From positions 248,001 through 312,000 of the forward strand of contig WHUZ01000063.1 in the NCBI GenBank assembly GCA_015179045.1: DNA of 64,000 nt, given 5' to 3'. Every line of letters starts with the position of its first letter. Position 1 is the stretch's first letter. The notes beneath the pieces are model-generated. The model did not search any database and was not told the origin of the DNA. It saw only the letters and a list, made by a program, of their open reading frames with translations. Shown here one piece after another: positions 42,301 to 52,817 of the stretch. Source of the DNA: Kalaharituber pfeilii. Taxonomy: Eukaryota > Ascomycota > Pezizomycetes > Pezizales > Pezizaceae. The translations under genes and the position numbers were made by a program.

Positions 42301-44310
42301 AATGTTATAGAGCAGGTTCGTGCGCATCAAATCTGGTTTCAGGGGGCAGACCTGAGTAAAGCTAGCATGAACAATGTATCGTTTGGGGAAAGGCCTTTTA
42401 TACAGGGACATAGCGGCTCGGTAAGGAGTGTCGCCTTCTCGCCTGACGGCCAGCTGCTTGCCTCTGGCAGTAGAGATCGTACTATACGCCTGTGGTCAGT
42501 GCCGCGTCATGAAACTGTCCATACCTTTGAGGGACATAGCGACTCGGTATGGAGTGTCGTCTTCTCGCCTGACGGCCAGCTGCTTGCCTCTGGCAGTGAT
42601 GATAATACTATACGCCTGTGGTCAGTGCCACGTCATGAAACTGTCCATACCTTTGAGGGACATAGCGGCTCGGTACTGAGTGTCGCCTTCTCGCCTGACG
42701 GCCAGCTGCTTGCCTCTGGTGGTGATCGTACTATACGCCTGTGGTCAGTGCCGCATCATGAAACTGTCCATACCTTTGAGGGACATAGCGGCTCGGTATG
42801 GAGTGTCGCCTTCTCGCCTGACGGCCAGCTGCTTGCCTCTGGCAGTATTGATCGTACTATACGCCTGTGGTCAGTGCCGCGTCATGAAACTGTCCATACC
42901 TTTGAGGGACATAGCGGCTCGGTATGGAGTGTCGCCTTCTCGCCTGACGGCCAGCTGCTTGCCTCTGGCAGTATTGATCGTACTATACGCCTGTGGTCAG
43001 TGCCGCGTCATGAAAGTGTCCATACCTTTGAGGGACATAGCGGCTCGGTATGGAGTGTCGCCTTCTCGCCTGACGGCCAGCTGCTTGCCTCTGGCAGTGA
43101 TGATAATACTATACGGCTGTGGTCAGTGCCGCGTCATGAAAGTGTCCATACCTTTGAGGGACAAAGCGGCTCGGTATGGAGTGTCGCCTTCTCGCCTGAC
43201 GGCCAGCTGCTTGCCTCTGGCAGTATTGATGATAATACTATACGCCTGTGGTCAGTGCCGCGTCATGAAACTGTCCATACCTTTGAGGGACACAGAAACT
43301 GGGTACAGAGTGTCGCCTTCTCGCCTGACGGCCAGCTGCTTGCCTCTGGCAGTATTGATAATACTATACGCCTGTGGTCAGTGCCACGTCATGAAACTGT
43401 CCATACCTTTGAGGGACATAGCGGTTCGGTACTGAGTGTCGCCTTCTCGCCTGACGGCCAGCTGCTTGCCTCTGGTGGTGATAATACTATACGCCTGTGG
43501 TCAGTGCCGCATCATGAAACTGTCCATACCTTTGAGGGACATAGCGGCTCGGTACTGAGTGTCGCCTTCTCGCCTGACGGCCAGCTGCTTGCCTCTGGCA
43601 GTAGAGATCGTACTATACGCCTGTGGTTAGTGCCGCGTCATGAAACTGTCCATACCTTTGAGGGACATAGCAACTCGGTATGGAGTGTCGCCTTCTCGCC
43701 TGACGGCCAGCTGCTTGCCTCTGGTGGTGATAATACTATACGCCTGTGGTCAGTGCCGCGTCATGAAACTGTCCATACCTTTGAGGGACATAGAAACTGG
43801 GTACGGAGTGTCGCCTTCTCGCCTGACGGCCAGCTGCTTGCCTCTGGTAGTATTGATCATACTATACGCCTGTGGTCAGTGCCACGTCATGAAACTGTCC
43901 ATACCTTTGAGGGACATAGTGACTGGGTACTGAGTGTCGCCTTCTCGCCTGACGGCCAGCTGCTTGCCTCTGGCAGTGATGATCATACTATACGCCTGTG
44001 GTCAGTGCCGCGTCATGAAACTGTCCATACCTTTAAGGGACATAGTGACTCGGTACTGAGTGTCGCCTTCTCGCCTGACGGCCAGCTGCTTGTCTCTGGC
44101 AGTAGAAGCGTACATGTATGGCAAGTACAACACAAGGCAAGCCACATGCTAGCGAATCATTCCTTTGAAATCGCCTGTCTATGGGCAGTGCCCCAACGCA
44201 GACTTATCCTCACGAATGTAAACATTCAGGATGTGACTGGGCTCGATTCGCTCAATTTCCACCTGCTTGGACAACGTGGAGCAGTTGGGCAGCCTGTACT
44301 CACTGAGTAA
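39304..44310 (+). CDS. NACHT-WD40 NLR-like protein with near-identical WD40 repeats
   Basis: Six exons (39304-39380, 39436-39910, 39958-40384, 40431-40511, 40585-40686, 40736-44310) give 1578 residues; all phases agree. A basic Ser/Pro-rich N-terminus (LRERARRFGEKLGIRRGLSR) leads to a helical N-terminal domain typical of fungal STAND proteins (TTALVWAGVRVILQVALNHV). A heptad-like linker with KENLA(I/V)(A/S)KE repeats follows. NACHT motifs are Walker A GAAGSGKST (near residue 463) and Walker B FVFILDGYDE (near 541), then TTRPEY. Pentapeptide-like ADLSGGF..ADLSKAS segments bridge to 14 WD40 repeats (residues about 944-1520). The architecture matches the HET-E/HET-D class of non-self recognition receptors, in which ligand binding to the beta-propeller triggers NACHT oligomerisation. 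The effector N-terminus is not one I can name. The gene has no visible defect. Confidence 0.92.
42406..44134 (+). repeat. 14 WD40 repeats, 126-bp unit, nearly identical
   Basis: Each unit encodes GHSxxVxSVAFSPDGQLLAS, then GSxDxTIRLWSVPRHETVHT and FE. Three units are 123 bp and one 129 bp; the others are 126 bp except a diverged last unit. Fourteen units would build two seven-bladed propellers. Variation is concentrated at a few codons: the two residues after GHS, the residue before SVAF, and the residues around D-x-T. Synonymous sites are almost invariant. Confidence 0.95.
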
Positions 44311-44478
44311 ATGATGGTGTAGATACTGTTGGTTGTAGGTGCTTAGTCTCATGCCAGTAGGTGCTTTGGGACACCGCCCGGGGCCCCATCCTTTCTCCTG
44401 GCTACTAGCCCTCTTTATATAGAACTAGTCTCCTCAAGCGTGGCGTTTCTTCTTTGCTTATGATATCTTTATATGCTT

Positions 44479-44610
44479 CTTTTTTTATTTTTTATTTCAT
44501 TACTCGCGTGCCACCCTACGGGCTATGGCGAGGGTTTTATTAAGAGAAAAAAGAAACAAAACAATCTGGCTAATTACATGTGATGCCCGCGGTGTTCATT
44601 CATGATGCGG
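44479..44610 (-). mobile_element. 132-bp A-tailed retroposon with 10-bp target duplication
   Basis: The insert is flanked by TTATATGCTT at 44469-44478 and 44611-44620. Read on the minus strand it ends GGCACGCGAGTAATGAAATA followed by an A-rich tail, as expected of a 5'-truncated non-LTR element. Its 3' end resembles two shorter inserts at 62165 and 63412. Confidence 0.65.
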
Positions 44611-44745
44611 TTATATGCTTAACAATCAATGATTATTATCGCTGTGGTTTGCCATTCGGTGGCACCCAGTCAGAGTCCGTTCATCACGAGCCTCTCAGTC
44701 ACCAGGTTGTTGCACGGCTTCATTGATGTCATGCTACTACATTCC

Positions 44746-44820
44746 TGTTCTCGTGCCCAGACTATTATTAACAGACTGGTTGCAGGAATATCCGGTCTCT
44801 TTAGACTGGGTACGAGAACA
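44746..44820. mobile_element. 75-bp MITE
   Basis: Termini TGTTCTCGTGCCCAGACTA and (reverse complement of right end) TGTTCTCGTACCCAGTCTA match at 17 of 19 positions. Flanks CTACATTCC and CCACATTCC suggest an 8-9 bp target duplication with one change, as for hAT or Mutator-type elements. The same terminus occurs at 12842, 23414 and 25480. Confidence 0.7.
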
Positions 44821-44999
44821 CCACATTCCTATTATCTATTCCCAGATTGTTATCCTATTTTGGGGAAGTGGTAAAAAGCCCGGATTTAATGCCCTTTACT
44901 TTAGTGCACAAAAGGGTGATCCAAGTATTCATGTGATGTTTTGTTTTGTAGTTCCTTGATTTCAACTGCTTTTGTAGATTAGTGCTGACGAGACAAAAT

Positions 45000-45484
45000 A
45001 CTCGCTGATTCAAAAAGTATTCGGACACTAGATGTTGCATACCAGCTATGCGCTTTTGGGAATAGCATGATATGCAACATTCGCTTCCATTACGGGTATA
45101 GAATTCGACTGTATCTACTAGTAGGTACCTACGTATACGTCGAAACGTCTAAAAAAACACTGCTGATGGCAAAATGAAGGCCTTCATGGCCACTATTGCA
45201 GTCTTGTATCTCCCTAGTATTCTTTGATATCATTTTGAACTCAATTCCTTATTACTTATCTCACGAGCAGGAGCCGCAAGAACATTCCTTAATACTAGCC
45301 GAAAAGAAAGTATCGGATCAATTACTAGTACTTAGTCTGGTTGCACCAGGGATCACTGCATATCATGCCCACGCAGTAGTTGGCATAAGCTAGCATATTC
45401 TCGTATGCTTCGCTGTGGATGTCTATGAGACTCAGTGTCAGATTAAGACTCAGTGCAAGTTTCGTGGATAGTGTTCAATTTTAT
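45000..45484. other. repeat debris, no gene
   Basis: It begins with TACTCGCTGATTCAAAAAGT and AGTATTCGGACAC, motifs shared with other element ends in the window. No convincing coding region was found. Confidence 0.35.
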
Positions 45485-46515
45485 TATGTAAGAAATATCC
45501 GGACAGCTGACATAATGCCAACAGTCCTATACCTACGTATGAGGACAAGGCAAATAGATATAAGTCCTTTAAATGGGCATTGCAGGCAACTACGATAAGT
45601 ACAGGTTCAGGCATTATAATGATCAAAACTTACCATTGTGATAGATCTTAAGATTTCGAGACTGCTCTTCAGGAAGCTTTTCCAAGGCTATTCCAAGAGC
45701 TATTCCAGAGGCTGTTCCAGGGACCATTGAAATATTGTTCAAGAGGCTGTTCGAGCTCAAACAGCCTCCGAAACGGCCTGCGAAGTAGCCGCCGGAACAA
45801 CCTCCGGAACGACCTTTGGAATAGTCTCTGAACAGCCTCTGAACATGCCTCTAAACAGCCTGCGGAACACCCCTCTTAAACAGCTGCTCGAACAGCTGCT
45901 CGTAGCATGTCAACAGCTACTCAAACAGCCTCCGGAACAGCCTCCGGAACAGCCTCCGGAACAGCCTCCGCAACAGCCTCCGCAACAGCCTCCGCAACAG
46001 CCTCCGCAAAAGCTTCCGGAAAAGCCTCTGGAACAGGCTACAGAAGAGCACTGCAATAGCAGTGAAAACAAGTAATAGTGGCAGTACTCTCATCTGCACT
46101 TTATCACAACTTCAAGATTTGTAGTTGATGCATATGTGAAGCTCTCAAAACTGCATTCTCCATGATGTCAGTGCATGTTGATTTCAGTATCTTCATTATT
46201 TTAGATATTGTTCTTATTGATAAAAACGTGCTTGGGCTATTTGGTATGTGAATACCTCAATGTAGGCCACAATGGCCGCTCTTTTCCAGGGGGTTATTTC
46301 AGCAGCTATGAAAATATTTGTATCTTATGAAGTACGATAATTGAGTCTTTACCCGGACCTTTTTTGCCTGCCGTCCTTGTATATACTACCTTGTTCTTGT
46401 ATTTATTCTGCTGCTGTATGATAGGGTATCTCCAGGATTGCGGAGAAGACCCAAATTCATTATCTCAGCTGTCCGGATTTCATTGAGTCAGCTGTCCGGA
46501 TACTTCTGACATAAC
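45485..46515. mobile_element. putative 1.0-kb non-autonomous element with internal minisatellite
   Basis: AGAAATATCCGGACAGCTGA at the left and its inverted counterpart near 46490-46513 (reverse complement AGAAGTATCCGGACAGCTGA) form inverted repeats. Between them lie CAGCCTCCGGAA-type 12-bp repeats. No transposase is visible, and the boundaries are approximate. Confidence 0.45.
45926..46037 (+). repeat. 12-bp minisatellite
   Basis: About nine copies of CAGCCTCCGGAA/CAGCCTCCGCAA in tandem, encoding QPPE/QPPQ in one frame. Diverged relatives (for example GGCTGTTCCAG-like blocks in both orientations) extend from about 45680. Confidence 0.85.
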
Positions 46516-46529
46516 AAAAATTGGACGCT

Positions 46530-46636
46530 ATCATGGAGCCAACCATACAAAAATATGCTAGTTTATACCAGATACTGCATGGCGCATAATATGTATTGAT
46601 CCCCTGTCCGGATACTTATTTTTTCGGCTAGTACAG
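46530..46636. mobile_element. right terminus of a CTAGCC-ended Tc1/mariner-like element
   Basis: The reverse complement begins CTAGCCGAAAAAATAAGTAT and continues CCGGACAGGGGATCAATACA, homologous to the sequence at 51974. It abuts the foldback copy exactly at a TA, so it seems to have inserted into that copy. The other end is not found in the expected place. Confidence 0.5.
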
Positions 46637-47512
46637 CAGGTGCGCCTGAATATTTGGAGGTTATTTGATGGCCACACTATATATACATCTTTTGTAATTC
46701 AATAATATGGAGAGAAAGTATAGCATTCTACCCCCCCTTGCATAGCAAAGGATAGCATATACTAAATATTATATGACTCTCCTCAACTATAGCTCTTCAC
46801 ACTCTCAAGTAGCTATAGAAGAAGATAGCTAACTTAAATGGTGATAGGATAAGGCTGCTCTGAATTTCAGTAGCCTCAAAGCAGTTACTGAAATAGTCGA
46901 AAATGCTGGAAGTGCCAAAACTTCCAATATGCTCTTCTATTACTTGCAACAAGCAACTACATATACTAAAAATAACAGAATTAATAGTTATAAGACTACT
47001 CTTATGATTACAATAGTATATAATATAATTGGGAGTATTGGCTATTAGGAAAACATTCTCAAGAATAGTATAGTATATTTCAGGACTTATAGTATTAATT
47101 GCTAGGAAAAATACTCTTATGAGTGCGACAGCCTCTAGTAGGATAATAGGATTAGTAGACCTAATAGGTATCTATAACAATGATAGTATATAGCTGCAGA
47201 ATTAGCCAGTATAAAAGTTTCCTGATGGCTATAATAGCATATACCTAACTAACAAGATTAGTTGATAAAATGAACTTCTTACTATATTAACATTGATAGC
47301 ATATACTATAGTTAATAGAGGAGGTAAAAATAATAGTATTACTGCTATGTATATCTATATAGAATGATATAGGGAGCAATACTAACAAAAATTTAGTATT
47401 TCTTATAATAATATAATAAGCGGAATTGTATCTGGATATATACTATCCTATAATGACCTCATAGATATAATTAGCTGCAAGAACTTCTGTCAGAGTAGTT
47501 AGTGTCTTGTTA
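46637..47512 (-). mobile_element. right arm of a foldback-type element, reverse orientation
   Basis: This aligns, reverse-complemented, with about 53640-54510 of the complete element (for example CAGCAGGTGCGCCTGAATAT, TTTGATGGCCACACTATATA). It is cut on the left by a CTAGCC-ended element and on the right by the pogo/Fot1 element at TA 47511-47512. Confidence 0.85.
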
Positions 47513-47667
47513 ACGTGCCCGATGTGGTAACGATCTGCCCCCCTGTAACGATCCTACATTTTCACCCCCGCTTCGGCAACCTGCTCCTCATCTTTCAACC
47601 GCGATTATCCTGCATATCTCAGCGAATTCTACATATTTTGAACTCGTTTTACCCGCAGTTAATAGCT

Positions 47668-49866
47668 ATGCGACAGGAAAGTAAGCCTGAAAACATTAAC
47701 CGAGCAATCGCTTATGCATACAAACATCGGGAAGAGTCAATACCAAAAATTGCTTCCTACTTTGATGTAAAAGCTATTACATTACGTAGACGACTCGATG
47801 GGGTACAGAAAGGAAGGAAGGAGGCTCGCGAAAGGCAGCAATTGCTTACTAGAGGTGAAGAGAATGCATTAGAGGCCTGGGCACTTACAATGAGTGATAT
47901 GGGCTTTCCAGTTCATTTGCGAATGCTGAGATCTATGGCTGTTTTAATTCTGCAGCGAAGGTTTAGCAATGCAGTTCCAGGAGATTGGTGGCATGAGAGG
48001 TTTTTACTTCGACATCCCATAGTTAACAGCAAATATGTACAATATCTTGAGCGCATTCGGCATTCGCAAGGGACAAATATTCCAGCGCAGAAGGCATTTT
48101 ATCGGTCACTCCGGACTACAATGCGCCAACTTAAGATCACCCCTGACAACCTCTGGAACTATGATGAAAAGGGTATTATTATGGGCATTGCAACTGGCAG
48201 GCAGAAATGTATTGTTCGAGCAGGTCCAAGGCGAAAAATTGCAGTTACTGATGGCAATCGAGAATTTGTTACTGTCATAGAGACAGTAAATGCTGCTGGT
48301 CACATCATTCCTCCATACCTTGTCTGGCAGGCGAAAACCCATAGAGAAGGCTACTACGGTGCTGAGGGTGTCCATGAACTTCCTGCAACTTTTGGACGCT
48401 CGCCTAGTGGATACATGGATGATGAACTAGGTGTTGAGTTTATAAAATATCACTTTGAGCCGCCCCGTGAACCCTACCACTACCTCCACTACCTCCACTG
48501 CCTCCACCACCCCTGCCTCCACCGCCTCTGCCTCCACCGCCTCCACCGCCTCCACCGCCTCTACCGCCGGCACCCCCATAGCAACCGGCCTTCCTACAAG
48601 CACTATACATGACAAACGCAGTATAATTATTTCGAGCGATTCACTGACCTTACCTCCCTCTAATATCCTTGGCGCCTTTTAATTGTTGATGGTCACTCTT
48701 CCCATGTCGCTTACCAAGTCGTTGAATATGCACTCAATCACCGGATTCAAATGCTTTGTCTTCCCCCACATTCAACTCATTTAATGCAACCTCTTGATGT
48801 TGGATGTTTCTCTCCTCTCCAAAGACACTACCGCAATGGCTTACAAGATTGGATATATCAAAAGCCTTGTGATATTTTGCGCAAACCTGACTTCTGGGAA
48901 ATTCTTTGTGGTGCCAGACAATCTACTTTTACTACCGATACTATTTTGGGTGCATGGCGGGGGTCTGGATGCTGGCCTATTGATCCCGACAAAGTTATTC
49001 CTCCTCAAGTTCAAGCGACAATGACGGTCAATTCAGATCTCTCTATATTAGATACTCCATCAAAGCAAATAGTACTACGAACTGCTCTGGACAAGGCAAT
49101 TTTGACTCCACATACACGCAAGACTGTGATGGATCATGTATTGTTTCTGGAAGAAAAGCTAACAAAATATACGGTGATTGAGCCTAATGCTACAACCTTC
49201 AAAGCTCTACGGAATGGTAAGATGGTCAAAAAAGCTCCGGCTGGTAGTTTGAAGCATATTAAAGGCCCTCGGACTCTTAATCGAGCGTATATTGAATCCT
49301 CTCGACAAGCCGAAGTCAAAGCAGCACTGGAAGCAGAGGAAAAGAAAGAGCGGAAGAGGCTGGAAAAGGAACAGAAAGCAGTAGAGAAGATAAGAAAAGA
49401 GGAAGAGAAAATTCAGAAGGCAGAGGAGCGACGAAAAATAGCTGAGGATAAGAAAGAAGCTGCTGAAGTGAAAAAGCAGCTAGCAGCGGAGGAGCGAGAA
49501 AGAAAGGCAAAAGAGAAACAAGAACAGAAAGAAATAGCTGCAGCTGAGCGGGCCGCAAAGAGAGGTCGTGGGGGAGCTCGCGGGCGAGGCCGGGGCCGAG
49601 GAAGGCCTTTGGTTCAGGAGGTGGGAGGGTCCGAACACCTGCTAGGGGGGGGGGTGAAGGAGGTTCCAGTAGTAAATCTCGAGCCACAGACCTCTTCTAT
49701 CATACCTGATGCCTCAGACGAAGTTACTGCTACTATCTCTAGTGCTTCATCTACCACTACTTCAAGTCCTAGTATTCCTGGATCACCTGAGGACTCTGAG
49801 GACACTGATGATGATATTGAGGTACAGAGATTAGCTCGAGAATGTGAATTTCTTCTATATATTTGA
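47668..49866 (+). pseudogene. pogo/Fot1 transposase with a minisatellite insertion
   Basis: The likely start is the ATG at 47668 (MRQESKPENINRAIAYAYK), because the frame further upstream overlaps the TIR. An HTH/CENP-B-like DNA-binding half (IPKIASYFDVKAITLRRRLD, DWWHERFLLRHP) leads to the catalytic core. The three catalytic acidic residues lie in WNYDEKGIIMG, LLIVDGHSSHV and LMQPLDVGCF (DDD type). Between the first and second Asp, after EFIKYHFEPP, a CCTCCACTA/CCTCCACCG repeat (about 48471-48585) is inserted; a TAA at 48661 in the transposase frame then breaks the coding sequence before YPWRLLIVDGH. The C-terminus is a long Lys/Glu coiled coil with an RGRGGARGRGRGRGRP patch. The protein would be truncated before the second Asp. 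Confidence 0.85.
48471..48585 (+). repeat. 9-bp minisatellite inside the transposase
   Basis: Repeats of CCTCCACTA, CCTCCACCG and variants fill the gap between conserved blocks of the transposase. The related transposase at 59222 goes directly from CFEPHTSFRTL to PRQYRLLIVDGH, with no such stretch. Confidence 0.85.
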
Positions 49867-50239
49867 AGGTGCGTGTATCCTATATAATTCCTATATACAT
49901 TTATTAACTTTAACTGAAAAGACTAGTGCTAGGCGAATGATTATTACTCATTTTCTATATTATTTTACTGATTCTGAGAACATTGAGCTATATTATATGC
50001 AGGGAGGGGTTAATTCATATAAATAATGATGAATTTGGTTATAGTTATTGGAATTTTGGCTTTTTCCTTATTATGATAGTATATTCAGATTCAGCGGTAT
50101 CAAATTGATATAATACTATGCAATTTCCGTAGTCGCAATATATCCAGTAATAGGTAATAGGGCAAGGAATGCATGACGAGGAGTGCCAAGAGAGTGGATC
50201 GTTACAGGGGGGCAGCTCGTTACTACTTCGGGCACGCTA

Positions 50240-51180
50240 CACAGCTTGATACTATTATGTGGAGCTCATAGAGATATAAGAAAAGTGGGATGATCCCTAT
50301 AATGACTGCTTCGGAAGTGACTGTTAAACAGCTGTCAAAATGACATTCCTAACAGCTGCCAAGCGAGTCAAGGCAGCTGCCAAAATGACACCAAAAACAG
50401 CTGCAGAAACGATCGTCGGAATGGCAGCTGAAATGGTTGCTGAAATGGCTGTTAAAACGTCTGCCAAAACGACGGTAAAAGCAACGGTAAAAAAAACAGC
50501 TGCAGAGACCATGGTAAAAAACAGCGGGTGGTTGGTGAAATGGCTGGTGAAATGGCTGGAAAAAATGGTTGGCAAAAATAGCTGGCAAAAACGACGGTCG
50601 GAGCAGCTGCCGGCCCAAAACAGCTGCAGAGCGACGGTCAAAACAGGTGCAGAAGTTCTCAACTGCTGCGGGTTGCACATATATCTTGTGCGATCATTAA
50701 TCTAACTTTCTCGTCCCCCAGCTTTGCTAGTGCGTTGTCAAGAAGTGGAGTAGTGCATGCCATATATTGCATAATGCATAATGCACAAGTCAGGGCGTCC
50801 GAATATTTTTGAAACTGGCTAGTACCTTGATGGCAGACAGGCTTTGGATGAACTACTTAGTGCGTTGATAGGTGGTATTTTAATTATCGCTTTTGTGGGG
50901 TGTTGTGAAATGCATATATTATTAGTCTGGTGTACTAGCCAGTAAGATATGTATTCGGACAGGGGTACTAATGCACATTATGCGTTATGTCCGAATACAT
51001 ATTTTACTAGCAGATATGTGACTCTCAACATTAAAGGACGGAAGAGGCTTCTGACTAGTATTGACTAGCTCAATATGAAATCAGCTGGCCTTGCCAATTG
51101 TGGAGGATGCTCAGCGTGAGGTGTGGTTTGTGTAACAGACGGTAAAAGTACATGGACACGCCAACTGCATGAGAGGTAGC
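50240..51180. other. repeat-rich spacer between transposon pieces
   Basis: From about 50325 to 50660 the DNA consists of diverged ACAGCTGCCAAAA/ATGGCTG-type units, giving an Ala/Lys/Thr-rich frame (MTFLTAAKRVKAAAKMTPKT) that looks like minisatellite translation, not a gene. A perfect-looking small palindrome follows at 50942-51007. Confidence 0.5.
50942..51007. mobile_element. 66-bp palindromic micro-MITE
   Basis: GTAAGATATGTATTCGGACA at the left and its inverse at the right match at 19 of 20 positions, leaving a loop of about 26 bp. The CGGACA core resembles the other CCGGACA-ended elements in this nest. Confidence 0.6.
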
Positions 51181-51275
51181 TATAGGTTCATCACAACTAT
51201 ACGGTGGGCAGTCAGTAGATGCACATATGCAAGTGATATATGAGCTAATAGTACTAGCAATGGTGCTGGTGACAC
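51181..51275 (-). mobile_element. internal fragment of the foldback element
   Basis: TATAGGTTCATCACAACTAT to GGTGCTGGTGACA matches the middle of the complete element (about 53548-53640, reversed). It is the continuation of the copy at 46637-47512, now separated by 3.7 kb of inserted DNA. Confidence 0.8.
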
Positions 51276-52817
51276 AGAATTAATCGCCAAATTATAAGAG
51301 AGGATGCGAAGTCAACTGGCTCTATTTGCAGGGGCCCTAGCACGACGACCAGGACCCCGGATCAACACCTTACGATAGAGCCAGCATAGGTCAAAAGCCA
51401 GCCAGACTGGCTGAGAAAATTGTGTTTTTTCAGTTAACGTGGCTTTAACAAGTTCATAGCAAAAATCAATTGTACGTACGTAGAAATTGGCTGAAAAAAA
51501 ATCAATTGTATGCATATACAAACTCTATACGGAGTACCATACGAGAACTCCATGCCATACGAGAACACTACTGCCCATTCAGCTACAGCACTAGAGAACG
51601 CACCTACAATCGAGACAATGCTTGATCCACCCCATTCTGATGAGGCCTATTAGCAAATGTTCAGATAGCATTGTGGATGTGTAGGAGTGCGAGAACAGGT
51701 ATAAAGATAAGTATAATCGGTATAAAGGCACGTATGATTGATATTTGTTAAAGTAAACAAATATTTTTCACATCAATAGAGCCAGACGGAACCCCTGCTA
51801 ATCCCCCTGTCCTTATTGTCCAGGCACCCCAGTGAAATCGCATCCTGAATTCACAGAGCCAGCTCTATATTTTACCTGCTTTGCCAATTTGAGCTTGGTC
51901 AGAATGTTTGGAGTCAAGCTGGCTTTGAATCGCATCCTCTCTCCAGGCATTCCTTCAGCGACCATAATTATTATACTAGCCGAAAAAATAAGTATCCGGA
52001 CAGGCGACCAATGCATAGTATGCGCTATGCAGTTTTTGGTGTAAACATTCCAGGAAAAGCCCTGTTAGCTTTAAACTACTTTTGAATAGCTAGGATAGTT
52101 TTTGATAAGAGTGGGCAGTATCTGTTTGGTAGAGTGGGGAGGGGAGAGGGGGGGGGGAAATGGAGAGTACTCTACATGGTAGAACTTTTGTTGTTGGTTC
52201 ATGTGTATAGAACACTTTGGTGGGATGTTAAGATGTCAGCGGGTTCTGTGGTAAGGGGGTAGCGAACCTGTCTTTAAGACATCGTGTCTGTTGACTGAGG
52301 ATACCTGTTACGGGCTCCCCGCAACCGTAGATGGGGCGGTCGGTGGATGTACGCGCGCATATGCGACACAGGCGATATGCGACAGCAAAGGCTCATCAAG
52401 GAGTGCTATATGCTATGAGCTACGCAGAGGACTAGCGAGTATCGCTAGTCAAAGTGTCTTTTTGGCCTGGCGGACGGTAACTCTCTGCGTTTACCACCTC
52501 CGTTACAATACCGTCTCTGGCGATGTCGGATTCTGAGGCGGTCCATTGGAGAGTTATGTAGGTACAGTATTCTTTGACTTGACACACCAAAGCTTACTGC
52601 TTGCTAAGAATACGTATAGGATTCCTGTCACTTGCAATAAATATAGTAAAAAGAAACCCAGACACTGATATGTAATAGGATCACTTGGTAGAAGGTTATG
52701 AGAAATATATAGGTAATATCTTAGTGGTTGTGTGTCAAGTTATTCAATATGTATAAGAAAAACTCTCCAAAAGTAGGTACTTGTACACTAAATCTACAAT
52801 TCAATAAAATTAAAGTA
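51276..52817. other. intergenic; contains a CTAGCC-type transposon end at 51974
   Basis: CTAGCCGAAAAAATAAGTAT at 51974 is the same terminus as at 46636 (reverse) and is preceded by TA. No gene was recognised in the rest. A tRNA-like stretch at 52237-52310 was considered and rejected. Confidence 0.4.

Larger units (their letters stand above)
47513..50237 (+). mobile_element. pogo/Fot1-type DNA transposon A
   Basis: Terminal inverted repeats of about 40 bp (left CGTGCCCGATGTGGTAACGA, right reverse complement CGTGCCCGAAGTAGTAACGA, then CTGCCCCCCTGTAACGATCC in both with one difference) are bordered by TA at 47511-47512 and 50238-50239. It carries a DDE transposase gene in the middle. Confidence 0.88.

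Noticed and set aside
42428..43933. Long alternative-frame open stretches (MSPSRLTASCLPLA-type) over the WD40 array
   Set aside because: They exist only because the repeat unit is a multiple of three and lacks stops in that frame; the WD40 frame has clear protein motifs.
45845..46075. QPPE/QPPQ-repeat protein
   Set aside because: The frame is a 12-bp minisatellite without conserved flanking protein sequence; both strands are open for the same reason.
50340..50705. Ala/Lys-rich protein starting MTFLTAAKRV
   Set aside because: It is composed of degenerate short DNA repeats within transposon debris; no domain or splice partner.
52237..52310. tRNA-like sequence (GTAGCGAACCTGTCTTTAAG and following)
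   Set aside because: I could not form an acceptor stem or a proper T-loop, so it is not supported as a tRNA gene.
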